64,000 bases of DNA from Tuctoria greenei (taxonomy: Eukaryota > Streptophyta > Magnoliopsida > Poales > Poaceae). The stretch spans positions 168,955,381 through 169,019,380 of the forward strand of contig JAYESD010000004.1 in assembly GCA_036927565.1 (NCBI GenBank), read 5' to 3'. The notes beneath the pieces are model-generated. The model had not been told where the DNA came from. It saw only the letters and a program-made list of their open reading frames with translations, and ran no database searches. A program made the position numbers and the translations under genes. Positions 58,393 to 64,000 of the stretch are shown piece by piece (positions within the stretch are counted from its first letter, which is position 1; each line of letters starts with the position of its first letter).

Positions 58393-59125
58393 TTACTCGA
58401 AGTATTCCTGCATGCCTTCTATATTTGCGTACATGTAGAGTAAAGCAACAGTCCTTTCCTGTTCGGATAGCACGTAGGTCGTGTAGCTACCAACGGTGGC
58501 GCCTCTCGTTTGAAAAATGGAAAGGTCGCTTAGAGGGGGTGTTTCGTCCACATTGTACCGCATCGCCGAAGTATTGATATTGTATTCTTCCGCAAAGTAG
58601 ACACTTGAAAAGTATTCAACTTCCTTAAGAGCATATGCTTCAGCGATGCACCCTTCCACCCTTGGACTTAATTGCCATAAATCTGGTCAAGAAAGCAAGT
58701 ACGGTCACAGCCGTGTGTTCATGCAACGGCTCTTGTGATTTCTTCAGCTCCTCGAAGAACTTCTCTGCCTCATTTGTAAGAGGATCCTCCGCTTCAAGAG
58801 CTTCTAACATCTCATCCATCCTATCAACCTCTGTTATATCATCATCCTCATCCACTTCGGCTATGACTCGAGAATTAGTCTCGCCGTGGAAGGTCCACAC
58901 TTCATATTGTGGAGTGAAACCGTTTCGACATAAGTAAAACGAAAGCTCCAATCTTCTCAAAAACTTAGTGTTCCGTCATTTTGTACATGGGCACCGCACC
59001 ATATCTTCCGTTGACAACGAAAATGCTCGATCCAAAAATTGATCTAACTTGATAAACCACTCATCGGAGTGACCACCATTTCAGCTCTTCCAGCCAGTAT
59101 ACATCCAACTGCAGTCTTCACCCAT
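58393..59125 (-). pseudogene. TNP2 with catalytic core deleted, CACTA-2
   Basis: ATG at 59125 opens a transposase-associated domain (DCSWMYTGWK, CPCTK) with two in-frame TGA. It continues as RNGFTPQYEVWTFHGET and an acidic region up to FLTRFMAIKSK (58640-58960). There it joins directly, out of frame, to EGCIAEAYALKEVEYFSS (58393-58659), the end of the DUF4218 region. The whole Transposase_21 core between these is missing, so the deletion breakpoint is near 58660. Confidence 0.85.
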
Positions 59126-59226
59126 GTTTGACTCTGCAGTTTAATGCGAAAGAAATTGTCGTCAATGTATTGTTGTGTTATGTCACGGCCCTACAACCTA
59201 GGCAGATAGATCCTAAACCCACCCAA

Positions 59227-59418
59227 GAGTGACCGAGCGGAGCATGCTCATGACGAGACGCGTGATCCGGATTCGAACGAAATTTCGGCAGCATAACCCC
59301 GCTGTTCTCCACTGCACGCCCGAAAATGGTGCAGCAGAGAACAACAGGGTTACGCCACCGAAATCTCGTCCAAATCCGGACCCGCGTCTCGTCACAAGCC
59401 ACGCCCCCTCGGTCACTC
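59227..59418. repeat. Long imperfect hairpin in the TNP2 leader, CACTA-2
   Basis: Arms 59227-59309 and 59337-59418 are imperfect inverted copies (for example GAGTGACCGAG with CTCGGTCACTC, and GACGAGACGCG with CGCGTCTCGTC), with a ~27-nt loop that can itself pair (CTGCAC/GTGCAG). It starts about 100 bp upstream of the TNP2 ATG, so it would be in the 5' leader. Confidence 0.85.
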
Positions 59419-59453
59419 CGAGGCTGTCCAAAAAAGGGACAATTCCAAACCTG

Positions 59454-59486
59454 CACGTCTCACATGCCAATGGCATGTGAGACGTG
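59454..59486. repeat. Perfect 33-nt palindrome
   Basis: CACGTCTCACATGCCA, a single A, then its exact reverse complement. It lies just beyond the long hairpin. Confidence 0.95.
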
Positions 59487-59519
59487 CCGATCCGAAACAG
59501 GTAATACATTGCTATAGGT

Positions 59520-60360
59520 TACGTTGCTCATTTTCATTTTCAGGTCATTTAAGAGAGAGGAAAGAACTAGAGAAAGAGTGAGAGGAAAGTTGGTCTCAGA
59601 TGACAATTCCACGACGGCTTTAGGGTTAGCTGCCGTAGATCAGAGATGAAACCACTTCGTCGGAGTACGCCATCCACGCGAAGGTGCTTGCCATCCTCAC
59701 CGTCGTCGTTCGCCTTCGTGCCCGTCTACACGCATACTTTACCTTACCACTAAATGGTCCTTGTCGGGCCTTGTCAAGCTGGTCCGAAGCCCATTTATGT
59801 ATATATAGTACTTGAACACTCAAGCAATCAAAATTAAGCAATTCAACGACCCTTCAAATAAACCTAAGCATAATTCAGAAAACTAAGCAATTCAAATAAA
59901 CCTAAACATAACAATTATCCATTGTAATTCATTAATTTATCAACTCAATTCTAACATAAGCAATTCAATTCAAATGAGAGCAATTCAATTCAAATGAGAG
60001 CAATTCAAATGAGAGCAATTCAATTCAAATGAGAGCAATTCAATTCAAATGAGAGCAATTCAATAAACCTAAACATAACCATAATTCAAATGAGAGCAAT
60101 TCAATAAACCTAAACATAACCATAATTCAAATGAGAGCAATAATACAAATCTTAAACATTATTAAATTAAACCTAAGCATATATAGTAACATTAAGATCC
60201 AATTAACAACTAATTAACAACTAACTAATAATTAATTAGAATGGTCAACTATTAACAACAAACTAACAATTAATTGTAATTCAACTAAATAGCATAACAA
60301 CTAATCATCAATTAACAACTAATTATCTAGAAATTAACAACTAATGCCTACTTTACTTGT
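59520..60360. other. AT-rich stretch with short tandem repeats
   Basis: AATTCAAATGAGAGC-type words repeat many times at about 59960-60140, followed by AATTAACAACTAA words. No gene seen; likely 5' upstream region of the CACTA-2 TNP2 gene. Confidence 0.6.
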
Positions 60361-61330
60361 GCGGCGTGGAGCAACGGGCCGACAGCTTCGGACGGATGGC
60401 GGAGGCGTTGGAGGAGGCCGGCGGTGCTGCTGTCCGGGGCCGGGGGCGGCAGGGGGCACGTCGACGTCAGGCGCGGGGGGGGGGGGGGGGGGGGCGCGGC
60501 GTGGCTGTGGGCGCAAGGGGGCCTGGGGAGGCGGGGTCGGGGGCGGCAAGGGGCCAGGGGTGGCGGGGGGACAAGAGCGCAGGAGGTGGGGGCGCAGGGG
60601 CCGGGGGCGCAGGGGTCGAGGGCGGCGGGGGGCTCGGGGCGGCAGGGGCGTGGCGGGCTGGCGGCGGCGGCGCGGCTAGCGGCGGGGCCGGCGGGCCGGG
60701 GGCGCAGGGGCGGCGGGGGGGGCGGGGGCGCAGGGGCGGCGGGGGACCGGGGGCGGTGGGCGCGCTGGGGGCGACGGGGTCGGGGCGCGGTGGTCCGATG
60801 GCGAGGGTGCAGCGGGGCCGGGGGCGCAGGTGCGGCGGGGGGCCGGGGGCGGTGGGCGCGCTGGGGGCGGCGGTGTCGGGGCTATAATTAAGTGATTCAA
60901 TCTTTAAATAAACTATACAAGCTATTCTAAGCTACTATAGCTAATTGCTGCTACCTCTTAACAAAATTGCTAGCTAAATCTGAAAAAAAAACCTAAAACC
61001 GGGGGGAGTAGCACTGACCTCAGAGCAGCGGAGGCATCGGGGGTCGGGGGCGTAGCGGAGGCGTCGGGGGGCCGGGGGCGCGGCGGTCCGGTCGGTGGCG
61101 CGGCGGTCCGGGCCGGCGGCAGCGACGCCGGTGGCGCGGCGGGCCGGGGGCGGAGGCAGGCGGCAGTTGGGGCGCGAAGGCGGGCCGCCTGTGGGGGCCA
61201 CAGGCGAGGCCGAGGGCGGCGGGCCGGCGGCGGAGCCAGGGGCGCGGCGGCGGGGGCGCGGCAGGGCGGCGGCAACGCGGCAGGGTGGCGGGGGGAGCGG
61301 CAGTAGCGGCGGAAGGTCTGAGGTGAATGA
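60361..61330. other. Extremely GC-rich low-complexity block with G20 run
   Basis: Two GC-rich parts (60361-60895 and 61020-61320) of GGGGGCGGC-like words, separated by 120 bp of AT-rich sequence. A run of 20 G is at 60475-60494. Open frames in all directions here are Gly/Arg/Pro-rich artefacts. Many G-quadruplex patterns. Confidence 0.8.
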
Positions 61331-61359
61331 AGAGTCGGGGCCGGAGCGTCCCGATATAA

Positions 61360-61690
61360 GCCCTAATTTGCGACGGCAGCTTTAATTGCGACGGCCTCAA
61401 CTTACGACCGTCGCAATTAAATCTTGTTTGCGACGGCCGTCTGACAGGTCGTCGCAAATAAGTGTTTATTTGCAACGGCTCCTTTATTTGCGACGGTCCT
61501 AGGGTTGGCCGTCGCAAATAACCACTTATTTGCGATGGCCAGTCTGAAAGTCGTCGCAAATAACCACTTATTCACGACGGCCACCTTATTTGCAACGGCC
61601 AGAGGCGGGCCGTCATAATTTAAGCTATTTGCGACGGCTGGCCGTCGCAAATAAAACCAGCCGTCGCAAATGATCGCTTTTCCTGTAGTG
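61360..61690. repeat. CACTA-2 right subterminal repeats
   Basis: TTTGCGACGGC/GCCGTCGCAAATAA inverted pairs, at least nine copies, ending GCTTTTCCTGTAGTG. Confidence 0.9.
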
Positions 61691-62046
61691 ATCCACATGA
61701 TTTAAAATCAGCAAAAAGTTTGTTTGCTTCATCCAGTCTATAAAATAGTAGTGCGAGCATGGACAATGTGATAATTGCATAACATTCACATATATTGAAA
61801 AAGTACAAACTTTATACAAGATATATTATCTCATGACCAAGTTTACAGTAGTGAATTCCAAAATGACAGACTCCCACTACGGAAGTGCATCTCCACTATA
61901 CTTTGTCTCCATGAGTCGTCATACACACCTTGTCATCTCCTACACACCCACTACTATTTATAATATGATACAAACATGAATACAAAATAAACACGAGCAA
62001 CCACTAACTATACGTTGCCCCGTGATGGCAGTAGTGTTGCCCCATC
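61691..62046. other. Tekay-like leader segment before gag, possibly intronic
   Basis: AT-rich, no ORF. On the minus strand, ATGTGGATGCAG (interrupted by CACTA-2) immediately precedes the gag ATG region and could act as a splice acceptor joining the upstream ORF to gag. Unproven. Confidence 0.35.
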
Positions 62047-62979
62047 CTACACTGATGCATCCTCATCGACATACTCGAGTATCTCAGGATCTTTCTCCTC
62101 CTCAGAATCTGAGAGCACCTGCTCACCCATGTACAGCAACATGTCATCAGCCGGTGGATACATGAATGGGTACGACAATTGTGCCTCAGCTTCCCATAAG
62201 TCCTCCTGATGTTGGCCTGCCTCAAACTCCCAACCCTGAGCATGATCGATGGCTTCATCTCGTTCATGGGTGATCACAAACAGCTGCTCTTGCTGTTTCT
62301 GTACCACCAGTTGAATCACCTGCAGTCCATCACGAGCTTGCTGCAGTTCCTTGCGAGTTTGCATTAGTTTGGCGTGAGCTTTTCGCAGTCCAGTGCGAGT
62401 GCGATGCAGTTGGTTCTCGCACCGATTCATCCGGTGATTTGTCGGAGCCAGGAACAAATGTAGGTTCTCATTTATGTAATCAAGGGTGTCACCCCATTCA
62501 ATCGCTTCCCTCAAGGCTTCGAGTTGCTCTTGAAGGATTGCACCTTGCGTAAGAACCACCATACTGGATGCAGCGGCACAAGTCCTAATTGTCGACGATG
62601 TCGTGTCGCAATTTGGATGATAGGCCTCAACCATACGACATTGCCAGTCAAGACCAGCCACACCACGAGGACCGGGAGAAAGAGAAAATTGCGTCCCAGC
62701 CATGACGTCTTGATGAAGTTCGCAAAGCTTCATAAGCGCTTCACCAGCTGCTATGGCCCACTTGTCCTCCAAACGAGCTCCCAGGTAGTGACCAAAAAAG
62801 GAGCCCATCCACAAGACGCAGACTAGCAGGGATGTCGACCAGGACAGTGCATGACAGTACACCTCTGTCGACCTCTCTTGAACCGAATAGCATGGCATTT
62901 CGATGAAGCCAAACCGTTGGAGCACTTCCCGCAGCATGATTGGGAAGCCCGACGGTTGGCGCACGTGGAGAACACCCAC
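62047..62979 (-). CDS. Uncharacterised leader ORF of Tekay-like element, coiled coil
   Basis: 310 codons open from ATG 62979. An N-terminal region has a possible hydrophobic segment (SWSTSLLVCVLWMGSFFG). Next is a conserved-looking block (GTQFSLSPGPRGVAGLDWQC, VEAYHPNCDTTSSTIRTCA). A ~120-residue coiled coil follows (LRKAHAKLMQTRKELQQARD). The acidic C-terminus is SDSEEEKDPEILEYVDED. No known domain. It lies upstream of gag on the same strand, is undamaged while gag-pol is broken, and may be a leader protein of this lineage or a separate gene. Confidence 0.55.
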   Translation of the reverse strand: MGVLHVRQPSGFPIMLREVLQRFGFIEMPCYSVQERSTEVYCHALSWSTSLLVCVLWMGSFFGHYLGARLEDKWAIAAGEALMKLCELHQDVMAGTQFSLSPGPRGVAGLDWQCRMVEAYHPNCDTTSSTIRTCAAASSMVVLTQGAILQEQLEALREAIEWGDTLDYINENLHLFLAPTNHRMNRCENQLHRTRTGLRKAHAKLMQTRKELQQARDGLQVIQLVVQKQQEQLFVITHERDEAIDHAQGWEFEAGQHQEDLWEAEAQLSYPFMYPPADDMLLYMGEQVLSDSEEEKDPEILEYVDEDASV

Positions 62980-64000
62980 CCGTCCGACAACAATAGCATC
63001 ACATCCCCCGTCTATAAAAGAAGTACTTCAATGAGTCAAATACTCAACTTCAACAAAATTTGCTGAAAAAACAGATCATGGATGTGATAATTAAATTATG
63101 AAAGTGAATTCAATTTCAAATGCCAAATGAAACATAACACTAGAATTCTATCTCAGTTTCTGTTCATTCTGACCAGTCTAGAGACATTCGAAATTTTCAT
63201 CTAGTTAGAGGCACATTCAGGGACTTGAGTTAAACTACAAAGATTTAGTACACCTCAAAGAGATTTCCATAATGTATTTATTTGCCTCCAGATCGTTTGT
63301 ATGAGGAGATATGATTTTTGCAAGTTGACAGTGTTTCTGTGAAAAAAATTTGACAGCACCTCCTTTGTTTAAGGCTGATTTTGTCCACATTTTTCTAGAT
63401 ACAAAACATCAAACTATGCAAAAATAATAAATTACAACATTGTTGCATACATCCTCAGGATTACATAAATGTATTACAAGAAGTCATTCATCAATTCTAC
63501 TAAGAGATACGATAAAAACAATGACAAGATACAGAAATTGTTCCAGTCTCTGTCTAGATTTAACAGAGTTTGGAAATTTGAATTTTTCATTAGTTGACAG
63601 GGGTATTCTGATCTGGGATGTGAACATAAGAGTTTTTAAGAACTCTATAAACTTTCCACCATGTATGGAAGAACTTCAGTTGTAATTCCTACAGAGAGTT
63701 ATGCTGTCTCAAAGTTAAGCATTTTGCTGCCAGATTCACAGTTTGAATCAGGAACTTGGCAGTTTAAGTTCCAATGTATTTCCAGTTTTAAATCTTGAAC
63801 CATTTGCCTTGGAGCTGAAAATGAAACTTGGGGATGATTTTCTCAAGTTCCCAAACCATATGCCTGCTTAATGCAGCGAACACACGATTAATTGTAAATC
63901 TAACCAGCACACCCCAAAACAGACATTACAAATTCAAACTTAGTCCTAAGTTGGAATGTTTTACTTGTTATCGTGTCACACTTCCAACATAGATATCGCC
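62980..64000. other. AT-rich region without genes
   Basis: No credible ORF; the short ones lack motifs. It may be the 5' untranslated part of the Tekay-like element. The sequence of the left LTR (TGTGAGGACC...) is not repeated here. Confidence 0.4.

Larger units (their letters stand above)
54006..61690 (-). mobile_element. CACTA-2: 7.7-kb internally deleted CACTA element
   Basis: Both ends read CACTACAGGAA inward, followed by ATTTGCGACGGC. The 3-bp duplication is ATC (54003-54005 and 61691-61693). Inverted TTATTTGCGACGGCC/GGCCGTCGCAAATAA motifs fill both subterminal regions. It carries a Transposase_24-type gene and a TNP2 gene lacking its catalytic core, both on the minus strand, so it is non-autonomous. 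Confidence 0.95.
45735..64000 (-). mobile_element. Tekay-like chromovirus (Ty3/gypsy), 5' LTR beyond window
   Basis: Minus-strand element: 3' LTR (left), PPT, integrase with chromodomain, RNase H, RT, protease, gag, then a leader with its own ORF. The chromodomain (KVLWSNHTTEEATWESEDYL) and CCHC gag place it among chromoviruses, most like Tekay. Coding frames are broken throughout. Two CACTA insertions split it, the larger one (CACTA-2) a few bases upstream of the gag start. The 5' LTR is not seen up to 64000. Confidence 0.8.

Noticed and set aside
60344..60900. Long Gly/Arg/Pro-rich open frames on both strands
   Set aside because: Open in several frames at once because of extreme GC content and low complexity; no motif or start context.
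1..64000. tRNA, rRNA or ordinary host genes
   Set aside because: None recognised on either strand; every long ORF belongs to a transposon or to a gene captured by one.

Overview
The window is eukaryotic nuclear DNA from a plant, almost certainly a grass. It holds nested Ty3/gypsy LTR retrotransposons and CACTA (En/Spm) DNA transposons, GT-AG introns, AT-rich spacers and GC-rich monocot-type coding segments. I see no ordinary host locus, rRNA or tRNA. It looks like repeat-dense, probably pericentromeric, heterochromatin. The species cannot be named from sequence alone.

Layout. 1-4795: 5' half of a decayed Tat-type gypsy element (copy A, minus strand). 4796-12458: an Athila-type gypsy element (plus strand) with 5' LTR, tRNA-Asp primer site and broken gag-pol, but no recognisable 3' LTR. 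12590-14030: seven or so copies of a ~200-bp tandem repeat. 14977-45570: a 30.6-kb CACTA element (CACTA-1) with matching termini and a TAA target-site duplication (TSD). 21710-34639, inside CACTA-1: a complete 12.93-kb Tat-type gypsy element (copy B, minus strand) with 852/851-bp LTRs and GCGCT TSD. 45571-45680: terminus of an older CACTA-like element. 45735-64000 (runs off the window): a chromovirus (Tekay-like) gypsy element on the minus strand, itself hit by a 203-bp mini-CACTA (52391-52593) and a 7.7-kb internally deleted CACTA (CACTA-2, 54006-61690, TSD ATC).

The notable object is CACTA-1. Besides a broken TNP2-type transposase (minus strand) and a Transposase_24/TNPA-like protein fused to a Ulp1 (C48) cysteine protease (plus strand), it carries a five-exon, fully open gene for a SUMO-conjugating E2 of the SCE1/UBC9 family. 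That gene can be assembled by hand with canonical splice sites and no stop, and its catalytic Cys and HPN motif are present. It is split into exons too short to appear as one open frame. CACTA-1 therefore carries both a SUMO-attaching enzyme and a SUMO-protease-type domain. The two mobility genes have stops and frameshifts while the E2 is open. CACTA-1 also holds a captured fragment of a grass F-box/Sel1-like gene and two copies of an unknown small protein with a Pro/acidic tail, all set among internal copies of the element's own repeat motifs.

Nearly all other coding sequences are transposon genes damaged by frameshifts and by stops of the kind produced by decay of methylated cytosine (CAG/CAA/CGA/TGG to stop). 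I read all exon joins and frame breaks by eye; percentages and family names marked as inference should be confirmed by alignment.
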